Shown here: in pieces, positions 37,451 through 48,276 of the stretch
Layout of the letters: every line of letters starts with the position of its first letter
Position numbering within the stretch: the first letter of the stretch is position 1
NCBI GenBank assembly: GCA_947650285.1
Contig: CANTFL010000634.1
Span: 124,001-188,000 of the forward strand
Direction of reading: 5' to 3'
From: Hyaloperonospora brassicae
Lineage: Eukaryota > Oomycota > Peronosporomycetes > Peronosporales > Peronosporaceae
DNA length: 64,000 bases
Translations under genes and position numbers: made by a program
Notes under the pieces: model-generated
What the model was told of the DNA's origin: nothing
Database searches by the model: none
Seen by the model: the letters and a program-made list of their open reading frames with translations, nothing else

Positions 37451-38078
37451 ATGCGATCGAACACCTTCGGTCTGTCGCGGGCAAAAGAGAGACTTTGGAT
37501 CACATTTTTTGGGGTTGTCCAACCGCCCAGGGTTGCTGGCTTACACTTATAACCTACTGGACCGGATGCAAGGGAACTCCGACCAGTATGCAGCCTCATG
37601 CGACTTTTTGCATGTCACGGACGTCCCCGCCGTTAAATCCGATCATTTCACGGCGGCTGCTGAGCGCGTTTGGACATTCAATGGAGGCTTATGTGTGTCA
37701 ATGGAAGCGCATGTGGTGTGTATTATGTTTAACATGTATCACGATTATATGGGTTCAGCGCGATCGGGTCGCTCACGAAGGTCTTTCCGTCACTTTGGCG
37801 GAATGTATGTACGAATACATGGTTCAAAGTTTTCGGCAATTACACGCACTAGCGATGCGGGAGTTTAGGAAGCTACACACCCAGGTGGCCGGAACTCGTC
37901 TTATGCAATGCATCGGGCTGCTCAACATGGTCCCATCTAGAGCACCGCACACAGCGGTTAGACTCGTCCAACCACCGGATCATTCAACACTGGCGTTGCT
38001 ATCGTGGCTTAGGTCTTTCCAGACGTCTTGTACACCATAATTTCGTATAATAGACAGTCTGTTCCCCTCTCTCTCTTA
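37451..38078 (+). pseudogene. LINE 3'-end fragment, copy 3, inserted in the TIR element
   Basis: The best preserved of three related LINE ends. A continuous plus frame to a TAA at 38038-38040 begins with RETLDHIFWGCPTAQGCW, a zf-RVT-like pattern, and ends LVQPPDHSTLALLSWLRSF. It lacks reverse transcriptase and endonuclease, as expected for 5' truncation. After the stop come about 38 bp ending CCCCTCTCTCTCT. The sequences at the two junctions, TTGACCGGA (left) and TTAAACGGA (right), look like a diverged target duplication. The insertion splits the left TIR of the host element, so it is younger than that element. Confidence 0.7.
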
Positions 38079-38263
38079 AACGGACTGCAGTCTTCACTTG
38101 CGAGACGACGGCTCCTGCAACGGCGCAGGTACAAGCCAAGGGCGTGAAGGCAACATCTGTAGCGACGAATTCTGAACCGGTGGAGCTTGCCGCTTTTGAA
38201 ACATAAGCGGCCCCGGACGAAACAGTCTTTGCAGCGGCGGGATTGGCTGCGTCGTCGCTGTGA
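38079..38263 (+). pseudogene. Ala/Val-rich coding relic inside the left TIR end; possible relative of the 5433-5735 frame
   Basis: Reading inward from the left TIR, the plus frame gives TTAPATAQVQAKGVKATSVA, then SEPVELAAFET, a TAA, and AAPDETVFAAAGLAASSL to TGA at 38261-38263. The EL-A...ET-VFA pattern and the location immediately inside a TIR match the frame at 5433-5735 in the other element. A minus-strand frame of 159 codons (37999-38478) covers the same bases; only one of the two can be real, and the cross-element similarity favours the plus strand. Function unknown. Confidence 0.4.
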
Positions 38264-39404
38264 GAGCGAAAGGTAAGATGGTAGCGGTATGTCCAACAGC
38301 ATTTACATTTTAACACACCCATTACTTGTTGATATGGACTATTGACGCTCTCCTTAGCATTACGTCGGCAAGGACATGTCTCCTCGGCATCATCTATGGG
38401 AGTCAACAAAAAGTAACCTAATGATGGCTTTGCGCAAAAGATATCTCGTGCAACCAGAAAGTAATAAACCCACGCCATTTTAGTTTATGGTGTGATCGGT
38501 CGTGCCATATCAAATCTAAAACACACACGCGACGCTAGTTAGCCGTGTTGCACAAAACCTGTCAGCAGCATTACCAACCTGCTATTACTTCCTCGAGAGG
38601 AGAACAAGTATAACCATGTTATAATACTGCAATAAACGCCGATGGGAAATAGGACGGCTTGTGCCAGCGTGAATTCAAGTAGACCGGTGCCATATACTGC
38701 AGTCTCCTTAACAACACATTTCATTTAGCTCCAATATCGATGGTATTTACTTCACACGGCATTGCAAGGACCTAATGCATTGTGCCAATACAAGAAGCAA
38801 GCAACGTCGGGTTGATCGTGGACACCGTAAGTCGCATCGACACGTTTAGAAATTTTAGCATTAAGTCGATCATGGTGACCACGATCGCTCCAGACCCCCT
38901 GCAACCATCGCCACAACATTATTGACCAGCTGTCAATTCTCGTACCTCATTTTATCTTTACGCACACCCACGTACCTGGACTCTACTAGTAGTAAAAACT
39001 TTGCACCAGCAAAAGAGTTGTTAAATCCCAGAACGCGACACCAGCGTGGGTTTGCTAAACATCGATAACAACACGACATAAGAAAATACCAGCAAAAGCA
39101 ATATACACAACAAAATGTGGTTTAGTTTGCTAGTCACTCAGTCATCAACCACGTCGAAAAAGCACAATTTCTCTCTCTTTCTTGCATTGCTTTGGCTATG
39201 AGTCCACAAACTGCAACAGCCCGTCCCTCGTATCCTATTATTGTCTACTCAGACGGCGGGAGAAACGGCCGAGAAAGAGAAGTACAGGAGCAATATCGAG
39301 GAATGCGCCGTGAAACAATCGACGTGACGGCATGCACGTGCAGCGATTGGTGAGCGTGTGCAAGGGCGAGCCCTGAGCCGTCGTCTCGAAATTGAAGACT
39401 GCAG
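38264..39404. other. Interior of the TIR element, no recognised gene
   Basis: About 1.1 kb of element interior with short frames and no transposase motif on either strand. Confidence 0.5.
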
Positions 39405-39582
39405 TCCGTTTAAAAAGTGGAGTGTCCGACTTAGCTTAGAAACGTTTCTAACAAAGTTCAATCAAAAGAGGTATTTTTTCTACCCTTTTGTGTATATATT
39501 AAATAAGGTTAATGGATAGTCTCATCGTAACGGTGTTTTTTTAGGCGAACACTGGTGTTTTTTTACGATTCCCCCAAATAAT

Positions 39583-39877
39583 CAGATTGGCGTTATGCAT
39601 GGCTTGTAGCCTATTAAAATCAAATCCTCACGTACATGCCCTACCCGCGAAGTGCTTACAAACATACAAAAAACGAACAGCCACGACTAGCGTGCGCACA
39701 AGCCCGTCGGCTTATCGGCATTTAAATATTTATTGCAATTGCGCTCGGGCTCTGCGTCGATTTTCCAATGGCGAAAATTGAAGCGTCATAGCCCTGAAGA
39801 GCTACATCGGATCCAGCACGCACGTGGCCGGTGATGCCTTTTGGCATAATTCGCGCACGCTTGTCGACCACAACGAA
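39583..39877. other. Short spacer, no supported gene
   Basis: Nothing recognised between the TIR element and the solo LTR. Confidence 0.5.
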
Positions 39878-40342
39878 TATAACGAGGTGAGCCCATTACA
39901 TGAAAATTGGTACGAAAGTATCAATTTTTATACATAATCTAAATAGATTATATTTAAACAACAGCACTTGAGAAGAGGTGATGTTGGCGAAATGTTACCT
40001 CGAGAGTAACATTCTTCAGGTGCTCTACTTATGGTTGATGGACGCAGTCCATCAATCGGATTAATTTTCAATCGCTGCTAGACGCGCGCAAGGGGTGGTC
40101 AGCAAAAAACCGACATAGTAGATTGCAGTTATATATATTTAGACAAAGACAAGATTGTTTGTTAAAAGAAACTTAACTATATTGTTAAAGTTATACGTTC
40201 TCCTTTATACGGAAATTTCAGGTCCTGCCTATATCATTGCGCTTTCTCACGCCACGTGTACGTGACGTCGGGAGTACGCAGGCTTGTATTTCAATATACA
40301 CAAGGTCTTGCCAGTTACCTGGTAAGAGCGAGCTTCCTCACA
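39878..40342 (+). mobile_element. Solo LTR (465 bp), plus orientation
   Basis: Begins TATAACGAGGTGAGCCCATT (TG changed to TA) and ends TTCCTCACA. It aligns throughout with the minus-oriented LTR at 16513-16973. It contains two clean hairpins: AATGTTAC...GTAACATT near 39990-40015 and TGATGGAC-GCA-GTCCATCA near 40035-40055. Flanks ACGAA / ACGTC share only three of five bases, so the target duplication has decayed. Confidence 0.75.
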
Positions 40343-40955
40343 ACGTCTGGAAATCGGACGCTGTTGACCCGACTGCCAAGCAAGCAGTTTAGAAAATGAT
40401 TCCTGCCAACACCACGGGGTGGCTGCGAGTCTCAGCGAGGCACCTTGCTGCCTTCTTACCGGGATCACGCGGCGGCCTTGATTCTCAGCGAGTCGTCAAA
40501 TTTATTGATTCCACGCGCGTTGTCACGAAGCGACGTATTTATAGTAGCTATTGCACAACATACTTCTCGATAAGACGGTGTTATTGACGGCGTGCAGCAC
40601 CAGACCAAAATTATGCCGCTAGGCCAAGCAAATTGTTGAGTTAGTCTGAAAAATTATTATGATGCTAGCGGTATATGTGAGACGTCCAATCTCAAAGTCA
40701 ACTTGTCTCACGTTTTCCACGTCGAGCTCATTTGTGAAAAGGTACATATAGAAAAACGCTGCATACATTATGTACGATTGCTTACCTTATCGCAATGCAA
40801 CAACAAACACGTGCTTGGCGATGCACACACCATTGCCTTGTAAATGAGTCTCTTGTCTGAAGGTCCCCCATGCAGATGGCACATCTATCGTTATATTACT
40901 ATCCTTAAAAACCGGTTTTATTTTTCGCATTACAAGGTCTATAGTTTAGCGTTTC
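40343..40955. other. Spacer, no supported gene
   Basis: Short frames only; no motif recognised. Confidence 0.5.
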
Positions 40956-41035
40956 GACCCCGGTAGCCGAGCGGATAGCATCGGCTCCGGGAGCGGGAGG
41001 TACGCGTATTGATACCCGCGCAGAGGCATTTCAAT
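40956..41035 (+). repeat. tRNA-related sequence (SINE head or tRNA pseudogene)
   Basis: Positions 40964-40974 (TAGCCGAGCGG) match the tRNA A-box consensus exactly. GTATTGATACC at 41006-41016 sits at normal B-box distance but matches the consensus only partly. The anticodon arm (around 40982-40998) has four pairs and lacks the U33 that a working tRNA needs, and the acceptor stem does not close. It is therefore not a functional tRNA; it may be the polymerase-III head of a SINE or a decayed tRNA copy. Confidence 0.5.
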
Positions 41036-44000
41036 TACACATCTCCAAAGAGTGGCTTACAAAGCCGGATATAATGGAGAGCTCGCGTACTCGAATATAC
41101 TTCAAACCTACTATTTCTCGGCAAGGTCTATCGCGTACCCATACATCATCAAAATTAACGAGTGATCCCGTCGTGAGACATTGGACTTCAGTCCCGGGGT
41201 CCTATCCATAATTATCATAAACTATCGATAAGCGGTAGTTTCACAATAAAGCAGTGGCTAAGGCGAGGCTTTGCCTTGGTCCAAGATTTAAGTAAATTCC
41301 GACATGAGTTTTTTTACGTAAGACTATCCTTTATAATTTTGATCGATTTCAGCACATCTGCAGCAGGCTTCTATCTTCCATTTCATCTAGCTTATGAAAA
41401 AACAAGAGTATGCAATGTTTCAAAATATCAACATATTTGCCTTGTTAAGTCTCACGTTGTTTTATGTGTATCTATGAGCTGACGAGAAGATTTGTCGCCT
41501 GCGTTTGGCTGTTGTGTCCATTTTTTAAAACGTAATTGGGCAGATTATTACCAAGAAATCATATGTGCTTACAATACTTACTTATGATCCAGACAAGTGA
41601 TCATTTTATGCTTTAAAGGCTTGATCCTATTTAAATGGACGCAAATCATGTAAAATAGGACTTCGCGTATCTTGAAAGTTTGTAATAGTCGTGGAGAAGT
41701 GCCAGTTAGATTTTAACATAGACGTCGGGAGGCACAACCTTATATGATCTGGTTAGGCCTAAAATATGTATGGAGATAATAATAATATTAAAGATAAAAT
41801 TCGTGTACGGTAACAAAGCTGCCTGTCGCTTGTATAGAGGATGCGCTTACCAAAAAGTTTGCAATAAGAATTATCGAAATGCGCATGACATGTGTCAGCT
41901 GCCCAGTCGAATCACACTTATTGACTAACCTGACTTTGTAAATAATGCGAGGTATACCATCTTGACGAAGGAAATAAGGTAGATTTTCTATTCACTAAGT
42001 GTTACTATTTTGAAAGTTTAATTTATGCACTACATAATAAAATGAGGACAATACGCCTCTAGCATAATCAATAATAATGCTATTATTGATTACTATTCAT
42101 AAAGTGGCGCAACAAATTATACTATGCGACTGGACTCATGACGCATGCGAGTGACCATTCAAAACCCGCGACATTCGAATATATCTGATACAGTTTCGCT
42201 TGTATTTCATGGAATTTGAGCCTATTATCTATGTTTGACAGTAATCTTTTATAATTTGTAATTATGTGGGTTAGCCCAATCAGTACAACGATTATGTGTG
42301 GGTCGCCATTTTATTGTATGACTTAGATGCTTCTGTCATCTACATTTAAATACTATGCTTTTAATGTAGATAATGCGGAGCTAGCTTTCGCTCTAGTTTA
42401 CGTGAAACGTATATTGGTAACTCCGCGCACTTTTTAAAGCCTCATTGAAAAATGATGCTAGCTTACCGTTGAAAACAGGCCCACCTTCCAAAGCCGACGC
42501 TCAGGGTCCATGCCAGGATTTACTTTAAGGAATTATAAATAATCTCAAGATGAACAGACCATCTGAGGGAGCAGATAGGGACTCACTCTTTTATATCCAA
42601 CAAGATTTTGGTCCTAATTATATATTATTTATTTGATAGACATTAAACGCCTTACCTTCCAAAAATTATTTATTGCTGTTGCAAATGCTCACGCGGGTGA
42701 TTGGAAGTACGCAAAGCGGAAAGAAAGCTGATATCTTCGCGATGCTGATATATCGGCACGGTTTGTCTCAATTTCGATTTCGGTCGTACGTTTAATATTG
42801 ATCGAGGAATAGCCCTTTGTAATCATTGACATGTATATAAAATTCGCTACATTTATTGAAGTCTCTTTTTGTAAATTCATTGAAGGTATAATTTAATATA
42901 TGAACAAAGCGAGATAGTTAATTTATATGCTGACCTTTTGTTATTTAGATTATTTAAAGGTTTTGTAAGATTTGATACAAAAACGAAATTTTTTGCAAGA
43001 TGTGATAGAAGATATTTTATTAATGGAATGTTTTTTAAATTGCAACAATTTAAAGCTATGTATATACAGATCTTAAGCTATGTATTCGACGAACTAGTGC
43101 GATTCGCCTCAATATGATCCTATATATCACAATCTACAGCTTTTTAGGACACAGTTTTGCATCTCAAGCAATGCTAGGGATTTTAGGTGGTTTACAATTT
43201 AAAGCGAATTAGCTCGATTAAAAGATATTTATCACGATCTGCATTTAATTGTGAAAAGTTGGCGCATATTTAGCAAATTCCTCCTTATGGCACGCATGCG
43301 TAATAACGGGTACGAAGGTGAAAAAGTTTACTTTCGCATGTTTGCTGAGCTATTATACGCTGTTTATATACGTTTAAAGCGACAGAAACTCGTCACACCC
43401 GTTACTCCAAGTCGGATTATGCACACGGCAACGCAGTGATATTATATGGCGTCTTTTGAAACTATATAAAGCGTTTATTTGAACAATCGATCGGCCTGTT
43501 AAACTTGATCCATTCGCCGTTTTGTCTGTTGCCAATACAAAGCTGGGTGCTCCCGCGCGAGGACAACAATTTTAAATCAGACATTTAAGATGCCGTCTTC
43601 GAAATGGGCGTGGAGATTTTGTGCTGAGGATACGTGTAGGGCGACGCCTACGATGCCAAAACCTCAGAGGTCGTGATGTGGTGGAAGCCTCCGCTCAAGT
43701 CCAGTGCGTTGCTATACGTAACGTCTAACCCGCTAATGAACTCTCAGTGTTTTTTATTAGCAGTAAGCGCCTCCTCCGTCTTCTCGTGCAAAATCAGATG
43801 CAAATAGCGAGATATGCCTCTCTAATACTTGATTAAAAAAAATACAGTAGCTTGGGCCTTGACATAGCTATCATTTCAAACGTTGTAATTCATATGTATT
43901 GCTGTGTAAGATACCTTGCATCACATCGTACAAAAGTTTAGTTTTTGTATCACATCTTCCAAAAATCGAATCTTTAAGCAAAAGTATTTATCTGGTTATG

Positions 44001-47000
44001 AAAGAAATACCTGCAAACAGATCACTGTTTCAAAAATTTTCAGCACGTGATCCTAATCGTACACTCTGCCGGTATCGCCTGCAAGGTAACATGCTAAATC
44101 TTTGCCTTGTGATAGCGGCATTCGGCGCCCTTTATATAATGTCGCTGATCGACGTTTAAATTTTGTTTAGCTAGTCATGCACATATCACACGCCTGTGAC
44201 ATTTTTGCCACCTACAATGATTAAGCAATGGATGGTACCTGCGCCACGCTAAATCCATAATTGCTCTTAGAATACGCTGATGATAATGTAGATGGAAAGA
44301 CACGGTGAGATGAAGTATTCGAATATGTACGAAAGAGAGAACATGGATTATATAATTTTATTACTTTAACTTCGACTCCGCAAAGCCCTCTCCAGCAAGA
44401 ATGTCGTATTGATCACCTTCTGTGAATCGGGTGTATGTGACCTCAGTAAAACATGCTTAGCCGAGTACATAAGTCTTAAAAAAAATTTTCGACATGGCAA
44501 GATCGCATTAGTTGCTGGTTATAGTCCGTTGATGTCGATTGATACCATGGGCGCGGATTTCTATTAAGGCACGAATAGCGGGGAGCAATTAATGAAGAAA
44601 TTTGCAATGATTGAAAAAATTTTCTTTTACGAATTAAGGTATCTTTGAATGGACAAAGAGACTTTCTCCCTTTACAACACGGACATAATAAATTCGTTTA
44701 CAAAATAAATAAATGTCCGGAAGAGGGTACACTCGAAGGGATGCTGAATAAATTTTTGATAGTATCAATCTGAAGTCGGAATAGTCGCTCATACAATTTA
44801 AAATGGAGACTATTTCTACTTTGTTGCATAACATACGCTGTATATAGTCCGATTAATGCTATCGCTTTTTAGAAAATAATTCGAAGCAAGAGCAATGCAG
44901 TAAGCTGCTGCTATAGCTAAGACGTCTTGAGATTTTACATTTTGGGTGCAAATAAAGATACTTTAACATCTTATATTACTATCTGTATTGCTATCTCACA
45001 GCCATACAAAGTTCAATCATAAGAAACCCTTCTGTGTATAAGTTATTCACGTACGTGGAATTGTAAAAAACAGTGCAATTAAAGTTTTCAATCAGCAGCG
45101 AGAGAGTAGATTAAGTCGTGTTATAGGGTGATTAAACAAGTTAGGTGAACGTGTTATTGAGGACGCTGTAAAATGTAGACTAATTTGCGGACTGAATGCG
45201 AAGACTTTACATTGAAGTTATGACATAAGTCTAAAAGTAGGTGGACGCGTCTTGCAAATACATACGGATACCGGGCAGAAAAAAACCAATTAAATTGTTG
45301 GTATCCCGTATTGTATACATAGCTTTTCATTAACGCTACGAATATGTCAGGCTTCGATCCAGCATGTTTCTCATGTATACTAAGGACCTATAGATCATTC
45401 AATTTGCACCACCAAATTTATAATCTTGTGTCATATGAACATCTAAGCAGTCAAGACGGACGCTACGATGATATGCGCAGCTAAAGCGAATAAAAAATTT
45501 GAAGCAACGTATACGTAAGGCAGGGCGTTATTGCGTTTTTTAAAAAAGTATGTTGCACTAAGTTAAAACTTTTTTTGTTAGAATTGAACGTAAGGGAATG
45601 GCTTTCGCATTTGGTTTGATTAAAGTAAAGTCTACAATGTTGCTTTTTAATGTAGAGTGAGCGCAGGCAAGCATACATTCTACTAATTACCTTGACATAA
45701 AAGGGCGAGGGTTTGCCGTGTCCATAAATTTATACCAATAAGTGCCGACTGAACAGGCGCGTCTGTAGAAGCTAATATCCCTACATAGATAGCATCCAGT
45801 GTGCTGTTTGGTCAGCAAAAACAAAATCCAAAATTTTTTTAGGTGTTATGGAGGCAAGTTAATTAGCCAATACACTAATACTACTACTTTAGTGTGTCAA
45901 ATCACGCGTGCACAACGTATCAGCTTACACGGTTTTTTTCTCATGCGTTTTTGTCTTTTTAAATGCAAACCATTGGCTACTGTTGTATGCTTATGAGACG
46001 AGCTGTAATAAGATGTGTTAGAATCTAAAAAGGTAGCTAGATAAAGAAGGATAAAAGCGCAAGAGCAGTAATCTGTAGCTTTTTACAATATTGTTGTAGT
46101 CTGGAATACAATTTGACAGTTGGCAGGTGCTTCCGTAGCTGAATACGTGTTCATTAAAGTTTACCGTCGAAGTTTTGCGTGAATCTCATCGCGAACTTTA
46201 TGTGCCATGCAATTTATGACAAGCTCCTCCCTTCCATAAATTGTTAAGTCCGCGCTTTTGCTATCTTGCTTGTCACTTCAAAGACTGAATATATAAAATT
46301 TACAGCTTTACATCACCAGGTTGCACATAATTATGTCTGCATACAAAGTATTAGTATATACACATATATACTAACACATATTCATTACATATTCGTGCTA
46401 CCACAGGGATTCCAACGCATTATCGCCAAGATACAATGAGCCTGTCAATAGGATGCTCATAATTTTTCGCTACTGTCACTTTCCGCATTATTTTTCATTG
46501 GAGCGTCCTCAATCTCTAGAGAATGCCCGTAGCTCATGGTGCACTTTGCGATTGCTTTGAGACGACAACAATGTCATTTTACTCAATACTATCTTGATTT
46601 ACTAAATTTATAGGCAAGTCAAATGCGCGAATCCATTGCCAGGTGTACCTTGCTTTTCTTGTATTCCTATCCTGGGAGACAATTGACGAATACGTGGCCA
46701 CACGTCGTTTGACCATGTGGCCTGATCAGCTTTGGAGGATGCGACCACCTTAACAGGATGTAGCAGATTAATTGCCGATACCCAGTTGACGCGATTGAAG
46801 CATCGCGTTATCGGCGGCCGAAACAACTGTGCCACTCTACCTTCGTAATACCTTGTAGTTGCAAATCTTCTAATCAGCGCTACTTGAATTGCAGCTTGGC
46901 AAAACTAGTTTGAACAGTATTTGAGGCTACGCAACGTGTAGCACCAGCAGTCAAAAAAGCTTTTTGTGCACATTGATCTTCTACAACTGCGTTCGGCCAG

Positions 47001-47154
47001 ATATGATGGCGTACTTTTATCTGTCAACTCCTTATTATTTACTTGCCAAAGTCCGATAAATTGACTGCATTTTTAACGCGCTTCGTAAATTTCTTGGTAG
47101 TGGTCAAGCTAAGAAATGTTCTGCTTTTTTATGCTTGTTTTTTTATCCACAGTC
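41036..47154. other. Long AT-rich stretch, no gene seen
   Basis: About 6 kb of AT-rich sequence with short frames only. A GC-richer patch at 43590-43780 and a minus-strand frame at 46608-46835 (75 codons) stand out slightly but show no motif. Confidence 0.5.
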
Positions 47155-47720
47155 TAATTTTTTTACTGCTCTCCGATAGGTACATAGCCATCGATACCGA
47201 CACACAGCTGAAATGCCGGCTCTTGTGCCGTTTCAAAGGCCGACACACCCGGCCTTAAATCTTCGGCTTTATCATAGGAGTTTATGTATAAAATCTTTAT
47301 TAGAACATGCGAATGGACGAGATCAAGTATAGAGATGCGACACGCAACTGGCCCACTCAGCACGCAGGTGGCATATAGGCGACCTCTTAATATCGAACTC
47401 CTCTACGCCCACCTTCTCGCCGCCAAATTCGTCCACTTTCGTAGGCGCGAGGAAGCTTAAGTATAGACCATTGTCGAATACAATGCGCTTTTCTCCTGCT
47501 TGGACTTAGGTCTATCTCACACAGCATCAAAATTCTGCATAATTACGTCATCTGCAAATAGTTGATTATGAGCGCAAACCACCGTATGCATACGATACGC
47601 GAGGGGGAGACGTAGAGAGATTTGCCTTTTAGTCTTCTCGAAGCAAGCCCGCTCTATAAAGGCAAACGTCGAGCCTTTGCCTTGCGTATAGCGACGTGAA
47701 ATATCGAGAGCGCTCTCCAA
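47155..47720 (-). pseudogene. Remnant or multi-exon gene of unknown function
   Basis: Three protein-like minus-strand segments follow each other: 47720-47517 (with ISLRLPLAYRMHTVVCAHNQ, ending FDAV and TGA); about 47500-47330 (KRIVFDNGLYLSFLAPTKVD, FGGEKVGVEEFDIKR); and about 47275-47159 (RPGVSAFETAQEPAFQLCVG, then IDGYVPIGEQ and TAA). The first two are separated by a frame change too short for an intron; the second and third could be joined by one. GC-rich codons in an AT-rich setting suggest a true coding past. No family recognised. Confidence 0.4.
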
Positions 47721-48276
47721 CAGCAGAAGTCGACCACATCGTCGATTGTTGGACGATCTCGATTGCTAAAGCCTCTACGCATGTAGGAATATGCATATAT
47801 TATTTTGATCGCAGATTTTTGAAAGCTCACCTACCGCTTAAATTGCGCGTCAGAGCCGCATGCGTCTGGTCACGACGATCGACGTCGGGATTAATGCTGC
47901 TCGTAAATTTGCTCTTACTAGCCCACACAGCACTGGGAAATTATTCAAGTGTGTTCGCGAGCCTTGTAGAAGCCTCGTCAGCAACATTGTCAACGGTATT
48001 GCGCTAAACACTTTACAAGCAAAAATGATACGGAAGCACGTTGAGCGTGTCGCTCGAGGTTACACAGCTTTATGGTTTGAATCGAAAGCGATACTTTTAT
48101 CCAATACAAATACGAAGAGAATATTAAAAAAATTCACTTCCGTCACTACTTTTGACGCACAACAGGACCGACGGCTACTTGTAATGCCTCACATTTTGTG
48201 TTGAAACTTAGTGCAACACAGTTTTATCATCTGCGGTGCATTTATTTCGTGCTTATCTTGCCGGGTTAATCATATA

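Larger units (their letters stand above)
37282..39574. mobile_element. 2.3-kb TIR element, GGGGAA termini, 8-bp target duplication, with LINE nested in its left TIR
   Basis: Left 37282-37450 and right 39405-39574 are inverted copies of about 170 bp with high similarity. The similarity to the right arm resumes at 38079-38116 after a 628-bp interruption, so the original TIR was about 207 bp and the interruption is a LINE insertion. CAAATAAT flanks both sides (37274-37281, 39575-39582). No transposase is recognised in the interior; a coding relic lies just inside the left TIR (38079-38263). The termini GGGGAAACGTAAAA and the 8-bp duplication resemble the element at 3508-5789. Confidence 0.85.

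Noticed and set aside
37999..38478. 159-codon minus-strand frame with Cys-rich patch and hydrophobic start
   Set aside because: It runs antisense into the LINE end and the TIR, so its C-terminus is chimeric; a plus-strand frame in the same place has cross-element similarity.
40956..41035. Functional tRNA gene
   Set aside because: Acceptor stem does not close, anticodon arm lacks U33 and the B box is weak.
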